Shown piece after piece: positions 9,601-18,026 of a DNA stretch of 64,000 bases; within the stretch, counting starts at the first letter, position 1, and every line of letters starts with the position of its first letter. The notes under the pieces are model-generated. The model saw only the letters and a list, made by a program, of their open reading frames with translations. It did not search any database and was not told the origin of the DNA. Location of the stretch: positions 1,364,001-1,428,000 of the forward strand of contig NZ_QQOH01000001.1 in assembly GCF_003345655.1 (NCBI RefSeq), given 5' to 3'. Source of the DNA: Motiliproteus coralliicola (GTDB lineage: Bacteria; Pseudomonadota; Gammaproteobacteria; Pseudomonadales; Balneatricaceae). The translations under genes and the position numbers were made by a program.

Positions 9601-12323
9601 GCATTCTTCTCGCGATGCTTCGTCGCAATGCTAAGCGCCGCGTTTACCTTTGCTGACTTACGGCGTGCAGCTAAGTCGCCAAAACGAACCTCACGATCAC
9701 CTTGCTTAAAGACAAGCGTATCCGCCGACAATTCTCCGCCTACAGGGGTCAAACCATGCCGGTCGAACAGGTAAGTGAGCGCATGAGCCACAGCGTTTTT
9801 CACACGCTGCTGGCCACCAACCTCAGCGCCCGTTGAGTTCGAATCAACATCTAGCGCAGCCAACACTAACGGCAGCATAGCGACGTTTGTTGAGCCCCCG
9901 TCGGCGGAACTAAATTGAGCTTTGTTGTGCCGTACCTTTCGCGCCTGAGCGAATGCCGAATCAAAGTGCCCGGTTTCAGTGGTCTGTGAACCGTCGGACA
10001 ATTCCACGGCAATATCGGGCTGAGAAGCAGACTGAATCCGATGTTCCAAGATGTATTGGACTGGCTGTTTGTCGCCGTCACGAATGACCGTAGGGCTTAG
10101 CGTATAGAACCGGCCTTTAGGGTTGCCTTTCTCGTTCAGCGCAGCAACGTGGTCTGAAAGCGGCTTATCAGGCTTCGAGGGGTGATTAAACACCAACATT
10201 CCCAGGCCAGTTTCAGGGTCGACCGGCCAGCCCTCGATCCCATCGCCATAAGCGATTTCTGAGATATACTCCCGACCGCTTTTAGCGTCAGTGCGAAGTT
10301 CACGCCCCACGATCCGAGCGTCAGCATCTCCGAAATTAGCCTCCACCGCGCTCTTCTCCGCCGCGTAGACCTCAGACGGAACCCGGTGCTCCACCGCGTC
10401 TAACGCGGCTTCTTTCTTTTCTGGATTTGGTGTGGGGGTTAACCCCTCTTGGCGAACCTGCTGGTGCTGCTGACGACTCTCCATCTGATCTTGCGCGGCG
10501 ATCTGTTGCTGCATCGACTGGAGGCGCCCCATCAACGCCGTCAAATCTTCACTCAATTGGGGAGTCACACCCTCACTGGCAACACGTTGCTGTAGCCCTT
10601 GCATCTCAAGAACCATATCGCCCAGCTCCGCATCAGTTGGAGGGAGCGGTAAATCGATCTGCTGTTCTGGTGAGAAGGGCAATTCATTAGAGACAGGCTC
10701 AACATGGGATTGCTCCACCTCGCCACCAGGCTCCCCAAGATCAAATTCCATCTGACCTTTAGGGGGCTCTGTCTGATCCTCCAACTGATACTGTCGCTCG
10801 ATCCCAGGAGCAGTGTTCTCAGGAGCACCTGCCAGCATCCGGTATCCACCGCCTGCGAGTGAAGTAAGCCCGCTGATACCGCCGCCGACTAACCCCCCTT
10901 TAATGAATGCCTCAAACGTTTCGTGCAGATTATCATCAGACACTAAGTCATATTCATTGCCCTTCAATAACTCTAGGGCGACAAAATCCGTTACCTGCTG
11001 GAGTGCCTCTGTTGACCCCTCCCCCGCAAAACTGACACCAAGTCGCTTGCCTGTCAGTCCCACAAGCTCAGCAAAGGACGAGGGGTTGACGCCAACTGAT
11101 TCCGCCGCTTTGCCCAATAGCAACCGTAAGGACGCATATTCGAGAGCCGTTTTCGGTATGCCCGCTGTTAAAGCAGCAATTGGATCATCGACGCCCTCTT
11201 CAAGCTGAGTGATGCGGCTTTCACCAGCGACTTGGCCATAAATCGCACCGACTGCCCCCGCTTTACCCCCGCGTTTTAACGCAGCGGCTCTAGCGCCAGG
11301 GAGAACCTCGCCAGCCAACTCCCGCCCTACCTTTGTGTCGGCGAGGTCAACACGACGTTTCATTGCCTTACGAACGTAAGCGGAATAGACCTTATCCCCC
11401 AGCTTTGCCTTCATGGCTTTGCCGAGGGCGGCCCGTGTGGCTAGGGGAATGGACGCCGCACCAAGCGTAGCAACACCCGCCGCAACGCCAAGTGCGTCAA
11501 CAGCGAAGTTAGGAAGCTGTTCGCCCAGTGCCTCAAGCCAGAACATACCGAAGTCACCCAAGGTTTGGATGTCATCAGTAGTCGCTATTTCCGGTGGGCT
11601 TTCAGCAGCTTCGCGTAGGTTACGGATAATGCCTTCTTCGCCCCACTCGGCAATGACGTCAGCACCAACCAGATTCCCGAAAGCATTCATGGTGGCGAAA
11701 TTGGTCGCCTGCATCATATCCGTGCCGCGATGGACTGCACGAGTAAATGGATTGCGATTATCTGTCGAAGAACGCGGTTTCGTATGACGAAGGCTAGTTG
11801 GATCAGCCTGGTCATCAAACACCGGTAACGAGCCAGTTTCGCGATACTCTAACTCGGCGATTCGTGCAGCTAACTGGGCTTGGTCATCATCTCGACCGGC
11901 ATAGTCTGGGCGTGCGTAACCCTCTGCAATCAGAACGTCATCGAGAGTCTCGCCGGTCTCAGGGTCAACATACTCGTCTAGCGCTCGACCGTAGCGCCCT
12001 TTTTGACCCGATGGCTGACGAATAAAACGACCTGTTGCCAGCAGCTCTTGGCGACGATTCCTCGCTTCAACTGCATACGCCTGCGGGTGCGGACTACCGG
12101 ACACCTTAATCTCAGGGGTATCAATGCGTGGCGAGCGGATACGCTCGCCGCCATCAACATTGGTGTCACCGTCGTAGGTATGGTCGCCACCTGAATCTAA
12201 AGGGCGGCTGAACTTTCCAGAGTCCAACGCAACGTCAATGGCTGAAGCAACCGCCGCGTTTGAATCGGCGGCGGTAGATCGTTGGGAAGCGACTTGTTCA
12301 TCAACCAGCTGCTCAATTCCCAT
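6609..12323 (-). CDS. Giant polyvalent internal virion protein: SNase-like nuclease plus HELGH zincin
   Basis: 1,904 residues, the largest gene. Residues about 45-145 match staphylococcal-nuclease-like (TNase) domains, with the catalytic cluster SPRIDTPEI (Asp68-Thr69-Glu71), arginines near 61-66, and GRYGRALDEYV supplying the distal Arg. A hydrophobic region (about 270-310, LGVAAGVATLGAASIPLA) may insert into a membrane. A Gln-rich segment and an unidentified middle follow. HELGH at 1089-1093 is a zinc-metallopeptidase motif. The last 800 residues are alpha-helical, with a further hydrophobic patch (PTMMAGMFLLPLAGLGLEL). Position and size fit an ejected internal core protein that travels with the DNA; multi-enzyme phage proteins of this kind are described as polyvalent proteins. 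Its ATG overlaps the previous stop. Confidence 0.8.
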   Translation of the reverse strand: MGIEQLVDEQVASQRSTAADSNAAVASAIDVALDSGKFSRPLDSGGDHTYDGDTNVDGGERIRSPRIDTPEIKVSGSPHPQAYAVEARNRRQELLATGRFIRQPSGQKGRYGRALDEYVDPETGETLDDVLIAEGYARPDYAGRDDDQAQLAARIAELEYRETGSLPVFDDQADPTSLRHTKPRSSTDNRNPFTRAVHRGTDMMQATNFATMNAFGNLVGADVIAEWGEEGIIRNLREAAESPPEIATTDDIQTLGDFGMFWLEALGEQLPNFAVDALGVAAGVATLGAASIPLATRAALGKAMKAKLGDKVYSAYVRKAMKRRVDLADTKVGRELAGEVLPGARAAALKRGGKAGAVGAIYGQVAGESRITQLEEGVDDPIAALTAGIPKTALEYASLRLLLGKAAESVGVNPSSFAELVGLTGKRLGVSFAGEGSTEALQQVTDFVALELLKGNEYDLVSDDNLHETFEAFIKGGLVGGGISGLTSLAGGGYRMLAGAPENTAPGIERQYQLEDQTEPPKGQMEFDLGEPGGEVEQSHVEPVSNELPFSPEQQIDLPLPPTDAELGDMVLEMQGLQQRVASEGVTPQLSEDLTALMGRLQSMQQQIAAQDQMESRQQHQQVRQEGLTPTPNPEKKEAALDAVEHRVPSEVYAAEKSAVEANFGDADARIVGRELRTDAKSGREYISEIAYGDGIEGWPVDPETGLGMLVFNHPSKPDKPLSDHVAALNEKGNPKGRFYTLSPTVIRDGDKQPVQYILEHRIQSASQPDIAVELSDGSQTTETGHFDSAFAQARKVRHNKAQFSSADGGSTNVAMLPLVLAALDVDSNSTGAEVGGQQRVKNAVAHALTYLFDRHGLTPVGGELSADTLVFKQGDREVRFGDLAARRKSAKVNAALSIATKHREKNARAAEQNEWSPPERAAEGKGDAQQVGTDDHTFGDQDKKPVKRDIAGDPITYSTRPKKKTHSRPWQYKTPIPAGVKWSKFEGVIAIGDTVGKLEQEFIAKAMRLGKLTMPVVLADVRGFQAMAKANMVPSARATMALSAMKADATIRARLVPNGDHFVVLVRPVSKGKAESYQRGARVMEIAHELGHIYYDRLRQDISAADVGRLKGAYTKAVSSGTYKDGQFEEWFADQVARQVRRISLSQKAPDTLFSRIAKRLKDFFDGLFADSRFDVVSTRFDKFFAKVISGRQVVDTQSDAGYGEIKNFTLDPIVSAVRQAANPGRIRLLGTRIKRALQQGDWIPFFLRTADRELRGMGPNGKLLADMFYRQSNTEAGHPAIGHGLFQLITNRSGQWLNALSKLQNSLRDSGATDEEIALALQRMQRGEFNHADAVTQKVQSFLSRFWDYAKEGVADLGKLTDGYFPRIYNMVALRDNPQGFKEVLRQYFPNMNVDEVYSDIMGEVNGGFLARALGPGAGGRRSRNLQADGFDAALVEAGFIDADPLQALGQYVQSMTKRVEFERMFGDWGESTGLDEHGQPIRRWDGGMRLREMIGYLGREDQDRALKIIDGYFGRLGIDMSPQARKLMSGVMVAETYLTLLFSTLASLPDVVGPILRSKTFDGALRAIRAQSRALKDRKDLIARYRTMGIVNHRLTNQALLEQYGLNHLSGFAQQSMDWFFRHNLQEQWTDMTRVMSSAVAEEFLAHHANSSSKESAQYLRQLNIQADEIQSWQAAGQPTWSPNVKQGRAKPGGGRYTAQDEAANATARRVQDAIGQFTDESIVRPNAAQRPLWASDPRFMLLWHLKSFFYAYGKVVIGGVYRNTLEAWNNASGTRAKRAAVAAVPTMMAGMFLLPLAGLGLELRELIQYGGARAPSDKMDEGEWLAELISRAGVYGPLELGFSYLDAEDYGSSGVVALMGPAFQHLEVLMTDPWNRKISRSLPVVNQVPWLRSELGLSDY
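9002..9018. promoter_or_regulatory. Possible degenerate operator inside the giant gene (CATCAGCAGCGCTAATA)
   Basis: Matches the dispersed palindrome at 15 of 17 positions, using variants seen at other sites. It lies within the coding sequence, close to the HELGH codons, with no gene start nearby. It may be chance. Confidence 0.3.
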
Positions 12324-13845
12324 AATCGATAATCCCTTTCCGCTGCATTTGCTGAATCACCTGGGCGTGGGTGTACTCCCCATTACCCGCTTTAACGATG
12401 GCATCGACGTCATACTGCTGGCCATCTTTACCAACGACGAACCGAGTATCCTGGAGCACCTGTTTACTAGGCTTTGGGACGGCCAAACTATTGTTAATGA
12501 GACCGTGTTGATCAAGCTTCAATAGAAACCAGCTGCCGGAGTCTTCAATTCGGTTACGCTTATTGTCCGAATGCCAATCTCGCGCCAACGCACCAAGGGT
12601 TTCCCGGTCTAACGACTGTAGGTTCACGCCATACTGCTGACGAACGAGCGCTGTGTTAGAAGTAATCAACTCACGGAAGTTCGCGATGACCTGGTTCTCA
12701 GTATTCCAGTGGGTTGGTGCGTTCCGCCCTTTACCTTTGAATACGACGCCGAGGCTCTGAACTGCTTGCTTAGTAAGATCATTAAATCGTTTTTCGGCTG
12801 GGGGAGTGCCACCGGACGATCTGTCTGATTTGGTCTTCCACTTCACATCAAGTCGCTCTGTGGCGTAGGCGCCAGTTGACTTGTCGTACTTCAGGACATG
12901 GAAGTAGCCGTCGTCCCCCTCGATAGTTTTCATCGAAATAGATGTTTTCGCCGCTTGAGACCAGCTGCCAGTTTTGGCGAAGCGTTCAGCTGCCGGTAAA
13001 TCGGCTAGGCCATAACGCAGCATCGCAGCGGCTACGCCTGCCCGTGCAGCCCGGTTCTTCAAACTGCGGTCCCGCAATGCTCGCCCGAGGGAGACTTGAC
13101 TGGCGACTGCTTGTTTAGCTGCTGAAGATTCAGGGTCCATCTCAGCAGTAACTCGCTGCACTGAGGGGTTCTTAACCGGTTCCCCACTAGCGCGAACCAG
13201 TTCCAATCCTGGGTTGGATGAAGCGGGTGACGCTTCGAGCTTTTTTCGGATAGCGGCGGAAGACGGATGGTCAGGATACTTCTCTGCAAACTCTCGCTGC
13301 TTCTGCGTTACCGTCTCAGCCTTTTGACCCTCACCAGCTGCAACTTGACGGATATAGTCGGTAGACTGCTTCACCCAATTAGGGCCGCCCGCTTCAGGAG
13401 CCTCAACCTTTTGCGGGCTCTGAGGCTCAACATGCGTGGCTGCCATGGACTGCGAAGTTTTTTTAGCCTCGCGTTGATCAAACGCCTGGATCGCTGACCG
13501 CGCTTCGACATCTGATTGTCTCGGAAGAATCTTATCCGCTAGCGCACCGGGGGTTGGGTTAGCGTCAAGATACTCCTTGATCCGAGCGCTTTGAGCGCCC
13601 CGATCTGCAGCAGTGCCTAACACTAACTGCTCTTTTTCGGGTGTAATGCTTGGTACAGCGCTCTGGCGAGCGGAAGCTTGTCTCCAACGACCCTGCTCTT
13701 GGTTAGTGTGCGCGGAAACCTTCCGCTTATCCGCAGCTTCAATGTCTGTTAGGACACGTTCGGCCTGCTCATAAGTGATCTCACCTCGATCAAGCGCATC
13801 GTTTAGTGACTTCTGCCGTGGGTCCGCTGTATTCAAAACTAGCAT
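12313..13845 (-). CDS. Internal virion protein (hypothetical, 510 aa)
   Basis: 510 residues, hydrophilic, rich in Gln, Lys and Ala. It begins with a short helical segment (ITYEQAERVLTDIEAADKRK) and has low-complexity stretches typical of podovirus core proteins. It overlaps the giant gene by 11 nt and shares one base with 13845-14672. No catalytic motif was recognised. The role as an ejected or core protein is inferred from the order adaptor - gp14-like - core proteins - giant protein - lysis. Confidence 0.6.
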   Translation of the reverse strand: MLVLNTADPRQKSLNDALDRGEITYEQAERVLTDIEAADKRKVSAHTNQEQGRWRQASARQSAVPSITPEKEQLVLGTAADRGAQSARIKEYLDANPTPGALADKILPRQSDVEARSAIQAFDQREAKKTSQSMAATHVEPQSPQKVEAPEAGGPNWVKQSTDYIRQVAAGEGQKAETVTQKQREFAEKYPDHPSSAAIRKKLEASPASSNPGLELVRASGEPVKNPSVQRVTAEMDPESSAAKQAVASQVSLGRALRDRSLKNRAARAGVAAAMLRYGLADLPAAERFAKTGSWSQAAKTSISMKTIEGDDGYFHVLKYDKSTGAYATERLDVKWKTKSDRSSGGTPPAEKRFNDLTKQAVQSLGVVFKGKGRNAPTHWNTENQVIANFRELITSNTALVRQQYGVNLQSLDRETLGALARDWHSDNKRNRIEDSGSWFLLKLDQHGLINNSLAVPKPSKQVLQDTRFVVGKDGQQYDVDAIVKAGNGEYTHAQVIQQMQRKGIIDYGN

Positions 13846-14672
13846 TAGAAGCGCTCTCCCTTAGCCGCTGCGCCAATACGCGGGCGATAACCACCAGGGC
13901 GTTCATTAACCTTGGCTGTTGCCCCAAGCTCGTTCGCTGTCTTCAGATCGAGTGGCTGAACGCGATCAACCTGGGCAACCCGCTCTCCTGGAGCTAACTG
14001 CTGTAGCGTTGGTGGCTCGTTGTTGTCTTCCGGCTTCTTGGGTGGGTGCTTGACCTTGTATTGCGGGTGCGAGAATCCAGCGGCATCTGCGCCATAAGCC
14101 AACAGCTGGGGATCGCGATAGTCTTTCAGGGATGAATGGCTCTGTCTCAGCAGGTCCATAACCAGATCGCCACCAGTAATGGGGATGTTGTCGTTAGTGC
14201 CTCCAAGGCTTGAAGCCGGTTTGATCGAGCCGTCTTTCATTTTAAGGTTAACAACAAGGCCCATTTGTCCTGTCTGCGGGTTCTTTACTTTTTCGAACCC
14301 AGCCAGCGAGTCCACGTTAGGGTTCCGGCTGGCAAAAAACTCTTGAATCGCTGGCGTGTTTAGGTGTTTAGCGAACTCCGACGAATGATCCGCAACAGCT
14401 GCGTTCCAGTCGGTCCTTACCACGCGCTCAAATACAGGCTGACCGCTAGAGTCCACCACTTGTTTGTTGGTTTTCGGGTCGTAGACCGGCTGGTCTTCGA
14501 TAACCTTATAGCGGGGGTCAGCCATGATTGCTTCTTGCAAGGCAGCAGCAGCGCGATAGCCCTTCTCAAGCTCTCTCTGCGCCTTCGCATACTCACGGTC
14601 CTCAATATTATTCATCAACGACTGGAAATTATGAGCATCAGCGATAGCCTGCCCGATGATGTTCTGCGCCAT
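13845..14672 (-). CDS. Internal virion protein (hypothetical, 275 aa)
   Basis: 275 residues with a helical N-terminus (AQNIIGQAIADAHNFQSLMNNIEDREYAKAQRELEKG) and a Pro/Lys-rich central part (KHPPKKPEDNNEPP). No enzyme motif. Tight coupling with its neighbours (1 nt overlap downstream, 5 nt gap upstream) puts it in the internal-protein block. Function unknown. Confidence 0.55.
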   Translation of the reverse strand: MAQNIIGQAIADAHNFQSLMNNIEDREYAKAQRELEKGYRAAAALQEAIMADPRYKVIEDQPVYDPKTNKQVVDSSGQPVFERVVRTDWNAAVADHSSEFAKHLNTPAIQEFFASRNPNVDSLAGFEKVKNPQTGQMGLVVNLKMKDGSIKPASSLGGTNDNIPITGGDLVMDLLRQSHSSLKDYRDPQLLAYGADAAGFSHPQYKVKHPPKKPEDNNEPPTLQQLAPGERVAQVDRVQPLDLKTANELGATAKVNERPGGYRPRIGAAAKGERF

Positions 14673-14677
14673 AACCC

Positions 14678-15226
14678 TTACCCTAAAGCAAAACCTGCAA
14701 TGCCGCCGATAGCCGCGCCCATGGGGCCTCCAACCATGGCCCCCATCATTGCTCCGCTCATCGCGCCACCTAGTTGTGATTGTTTCTGCTGCTGTTTAGC
14801 CTGCCGGTTATACATTTCCCGGTTCTTCTCCGCTTGCGCGGCAAAGCCAAGACCTTGCATAGACTGCGATGTATTTTCTCGGGATAGGTTTAGGATCTCC
14901 GCTCCAATGGCATAGTCCCGCTCGACCTCAGCGACACGTGCGTTATTCACCGCGTCTGCTTTAGTAGATGCGTTACCGATTGCTGTCCGACGAGACATAG
15001 AGCGACGCTGTGCAGCAGAGAGGTTCACACCAAAGCGAGAAATATTCCGCTCCTCAACACCTTTTGCCAGGGCAGAATTCTCGTCACTATATTGGGCTGC
15101 GTCCTCGGCATATCGGCTTCGGCCTATCTCCGATTGCAGCTCTTTCATGCCGGGCAGGTACTTCTCCTTCCACTCTGCCCACTCATCCCGAGTGATCGAC
15201 GCGAAAGTATCGGACGCTTTCCCCAT
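14678..15226 (-). CDS. Internal virion protein with C-terminal glycine-zipper membrane segment
   Basis: 182 residues from the ATG at 15226, chosen because GGAGGGG lies 8 nt upstream and the ATG overlaps the preceding stop (TAATG). The body is a long helix. The last 35 residues are a Gly/Ala/Met-rich hydrophobic segment (GGAMSGAMMGAMVGGPMGAA), a glycine-zipper pattern. Such segments in podovirus internal proteins are thought to help form the DNA-ejection channel; that role is inferred. Confidence 0.6.
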   Translation of the reverse strand: MGKASDTFASITRDEWAEWKEKYLPGMKELQSEIGRSRYAEDAAQYSDENSALAKGVEERNISRFGVNLSAAQRRSMSRRTAIGNASTKADAVNNARVAEVERDYAIGAEILNLSRENTSQSMQGLGFAAQAEKNREMYNRQAKQQQKQSQLGGAMSGAMMGAMVGGPMGAAIGGIAGFALG

Positions 15227-15822
15227 TACACACCCCTCCAAGAACCGAAGCCCCAGGACGTATTTTTGTATCGGCCAGGATCGGCCTTAGCCGCTCCTTG
15301 ATAAGCCATATAGTCAGATGCACCAGCCATGCCGAGCGACATCACTGCCTGCTTCTTAAAAGCTCGATCATCGGCGGCTAACGCTGCCGTATGTTGGGCT
15401 TCCCTGTTCGCAATTTTTGCGGCAGTTTGCATACCCGACTGGGCCGATGTCGCATGTCCTTGCCCTTGCCTTACCAAATCAAGACGGGCGTTGTCCTTAA
15501 TGCCTTGTGCTGTTTCCCGCGCTGAGACATCACCGACGGTTTTTGCTTTAGCGAATCCTAATTGCTCTACCCCCGCGTCCCGTACCGTTCCGCCACCCGC
15601 TTGGATGGAATCCAGCGTAGAACTGCGGTTCGCTTGAGCGACGTCAGCCGAATTACGCCCCCGAAGCATCTCGGTGTGGTCTAGGCGACCAATTTCACGC
15701 TGCCTAGGCTCAACCTCATCCCGGATTTCACGGGAAATATCGTATTGTTCGCGGGAAGCTTCTGCCTGCGCTTTTTCCTGCGAGGTTTCCTGTTGCTTGT
15801 TCCCTTTAGGCCCGCACCCCAT
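15226..15822 (-). CDS. Internal virion protein, gp14-like (hypothetical)
   Basis: 198 residues, starting MGCGPKGNKQQE and then almost wholly alpha-helical and Gln/Ala/Asp-rich, as in T7 gp14-like internal virion proteins. It shares position 15822 with the stop of the upstream gene. No motif beyond composition and position supports the call. Confidence 0.5.
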   Translation of the reverse strand: MGCGPKGNKQQETSQEKAQAEASREQYDISREIRDEVEPRQREIGRLDHTEMLRGRNSADVAQANRSSTLDSIQAGGGTVRDAGVEQLGFAKAKTVGDVSARETAQGIKDNARLDLVRQGQGHATSAQSGMQTAAKIANREAQHTAALAADDRAFKKQAVMSLGMAGASDYMAYQGAAKADPGRYKNTSWGFGSWRGV

Positions 15823-16298
15823 CAGGTAATCTCCTGTTGTTCAGCGACCCATGATTCCAAAGTTTCAGGATCGGTCTCGTAAAAAGTGGCATACGCCTCT
15901 TCTGTAACTCGGTTGGCGTGATCAAAGCCTCCAGTAAGGTGCGCTACGACTGTAGCTATTTGGATACTGATCGTACGAAGGACGTAAGCAAAGACGAGGT
16001 CTTGTTGCCGATTAGACCGCGCTAGCTTATTCGCGAGCGACCATTGGTGGAGAAGCACAGCAAAAACGGGGCGGAGTGCACCTTCATTCGCCCGATAGAA
16101 GGGGTTCTCGGGGATCTCGATAAGCATGACCCCGATCATTCGAGCAGCGAGGCGCTCACGCTCTCCCACTTCACCAGTAAACTGGTCGTTGTCGGCGAAG
16201 TCATCCATGCCCTGCATGACTTCGAAAAAATGGGAAAGGAACTGAGCAGCCGCACTGTCATTGTTCGCCCAAGATAAGTATTTTTCAGCCCAGTTCAT
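15822..16298 (-). CDS. Hypothetical protein, head-tail / internal protein block
   Basis: 158 residues, helical, no motif recognised. It is the first gene after the operator at 16311-16327 and has AGGTGG as ribosome site, so it heads a sub-operon that continues through the internal proteins to 6609. Function unknown. Confidence 0.5.
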   Translation of the reverse strand: MNWAEKYLSWANNDSAAAQFLSHFFEVMQGMDDFADNDQFTGEVGERERLAARMIGVMLIEIPENPFYRANEGALRPVFAVLLHQWSLANKLARSNRQQDLVFAYVLRTISIQIATVVAHLTGGFDHANRVTEEAYATFYETDPETLESWVAEQQEIT

Positions 16299-16310
16299 AA
16301 ACCACCTATT

Positions 16311-16327
16311 TATTAGCTGTGCTAATA
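16311..16327. promoter_or_regulatory. 17-bp palindromic operator, site 2 (TATTAGCTGTGCTAATA)
   Basis: Perfect inverted repeat apart from the pair next to the centre, placed 12 nt before the start at 16298, the same spacing as site 1. Its reverse complement equals the site at 44952-44968. It marks the head of the internal-protein segment. Confidence 0.85.
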
Positions 16328-16343
16328 ATTATACGCGGTTAGG

Positions 16344-16958
16344 CTAAAACCCACCATACGCAACTGTGCGAGTGATGCGGGAGTCACCTGTTTCTGCTTT
16401 CCGTCGAGCGCGATTGATCTCATTCTGGAACATAGCTCCATAGCTGGTCGCTAAGGCTAAGTTCGCCCATTCAGCCTCATGCATGGACAGCAGCTCGTTC
16501 AGGGCGCCATGCACGAATCCATCGTGGTATTCATCGGCTATAGCCGCGTCGAGTTCTGATGCATCTAGTGTTGGTTTTAACGCTGCACGAATAAGCAACG
16601 CTGCTGTTGTGCCCTGCGATGGAACTGGGGAAAGAATAAACTCAGCCGTCGACCAATAGTAGTACTCTGGTCGGCTCAACTCGGTAGCAAGAAGCCCATC
16701 ATCCGTGGCTCCTTCCAGCTCTTTGCCTTCCAGCTTCGCCCAAAGAATGCGCGCAACTTTGCTCTGCTCTGGAGGCGTCACTGCGTATGCTGCCTGCCCT
16801 GCAACGGTATCGATGGCAGGTAAAGTGGCGCGCCAACAGGCTGACCGCTCGCATAAACGAATAGCCGCATGACGGACCGCTCGCTCAATAAGCGGGTCGG
16901 GACAACCGTTAACGAACGGTGCGATGAAAGGGATAAAGTCGCCGAGTGGCTTACTCAT
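16344..16958 (-). CDS. Phage head-tail adaptor protein (hypothetical, 204 aa)
   Basis: 204 residues. N-terminus FIPFIAPFVNGCPDPLIERAVRHAAIRLCERS resembles tail/adaptor proteins of podoviruses, in which a short helical region organises a ring. It overlaps the next gene (16951) by 8 nt. With 16951-17577 it probably forms the connector between portal and nozzle; this is from position and general pattern, not a recognised domain. Confidence 0.55.
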   Translation of the reverse strand: MSKPLGDFIPFIAPFVNGCPDPLIERAVRHAAIRLCERSACWRATLPAIDTVAGQAAYAVTPPEQSKVARILWAKLEGKELEGATDDGLLATELSRPEYYYWSTAEFILSPVPSQGTTAALLIRAALKPTLDASELDAAIADEYHDGFVHGALNELLSMHEAEWANLALATSYGAMFQNEINRARRKAETGDSRITRTVAYGGF

Positions 16959-17577
16959 TCTCTACCGCCTCATGTAGTGCGACTTCAGCGCCAGCAGCGC
17001 CGTTGAGCGAGGAGGTGAATAAGCCTTTATGAACCTCACCTCGGGCCAACTGCCCAGGATCATCCGAATCCTTGGTGAAGGCGAGAAAGAGCGCATAATG
17101 GACTGCTGCGTCGGCATATTCATCCGCGATACTCAACAAGGCAGAAGACGCGTTCAGCGCTGACGGCACAGCCAGGTATTCAACGACGAGTTTGGTATCT
17201 GCAACCGCAGGCGGATAAACGTAAAACATCTTCCGCTTCGGGGCGATCATCGTATGCTTGATCGCTGCCGATTCACTCTCTGCCTGCCAATTCGGGAAGG
17301 CTTCATCAAGGATTCGCTTTTCTACCTGCCGAACAAAAGCACCGGTGGGTAGACGCAAGCCCCGCACAAATGAACGCCCGTCTGCAGGGAGAGTTTGTTC
17401 GGCACCAGCCACCAGAGTAACTTCAGTAACCTTCGATGCCGATTCTGGAGCCAAGGTGGCGATAAGTAGCTGAGCAGCGGACAGGTGCGATAGCAACTCG
17501 GGCTCCTGCCAGCGGACCCCGGAAGGGTCGCGGAGGATATGCCGAATTTTCTCGATTAGCGCACCCGCTGTGGTCAT
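16951..17577 (-). CDS. Phage adaptor protein (DUF6682-like)
   Basis: 208 residues: ALIEKIRHILRDPSGVRWQEPELLSHLSAAQ at the start, then a beta-rich middle (KMFYVYPP) and ADEYADAAVHYALFLAFTKD. This arrangement (a helix with D..G.RW...L...L..AQ) is common in podovirus head-completion/adaptor proteins. It lies directly after the capsid and 17577-17957 genes. Exact family name is tentative. Confidence 0.6.
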   Translation of the reverse strand: MTTAGALIEKIRHILRDPSGVRWQEPELLSHLSAAQLLIATLAPESASKVTEVTLVAGAEQTLPADGRSFVRGLRLPTGAFVRQVEKRILDEAFPNWQAESESAAIKHTMIAPKRKMFYVYPPAVADTKLVVEYLAVPSALNASSALLSIADEYADAAVHYALFLAFTKDSDDPGQLARGEVHKGLFTSSLNGAAGAEVALHEAVENE

Positions 17578-17957
17578 TACTCAGCCTCGAACTCAGCCCA
17601 AGCAGCGTCACGCTCACCTGCGGTGATATCACGACAGAGGACGCGCTCAATTGACTTTACGTGGGGCTTTCCGCTCTTACTGAAATCATCCGGATTACCA
17701 CCAGAAACCAGCTCCGCGATAGCTCGCTGGATGCCGTCGTCAGCAAGATCCTCATCATCGTCTAGTACGGCTTGTGGAGTTAGCGCAGCCAGATCGATGT
17801 TCGGATCGTGCTTGAGGATGCCTTGTGCAATAGCAGTGTTAATCATGGATTTGCGTAGCGGGCGCGGGACACCGGCTTCAAAACGCGCGGTGATACCGGT
17901 GCCTTCCAGCACAATCTGACGGTCAACAGGGGAAACAAACAGTTGGGGGGTAGACAT
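17577..17957 (-). CDS. Small phage structural protein (hypothetical)
   Basis: 126 residues from the ATG at 17957 (MSTPQLFVSP...), preferred because GAGGA lies 6 nt upstream; the frame stays open further upstream to 17993 without a better start. Acidic centre (LDDDEDLADD). Between capsid and adaptor genes, so perhaps a head-joining or decoration protein. No domain recognised. Confidence 0.55.
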   Translation of the reverse strand: MSTPQLFVSPVDRQIVLEGTGITARFEAGVPRPLRKSMINTAIAQGILKHDPNIDLAALTPQAVLDDDEDLADDGIQRAIAELVSGGNPDDFSKSGKPHVKSIERVLCRDITAGERDAAWAEFEAE

Positions 17958-18026
17958 GATCATTCCTCGGGGACAGGGAAAAACGGGAGGCACAACAACC
18001 GAGGTCGCTGCCCTCCCGCCGTGTTT

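Noticed and set aside
17829-17845. Further copy of the palindrome (CAATAGCAGTGTTAATC)
   Set aside because: Only 13 of 17 positions match, it lies in a coding sequence and it is not near a start, so it is probably chance.
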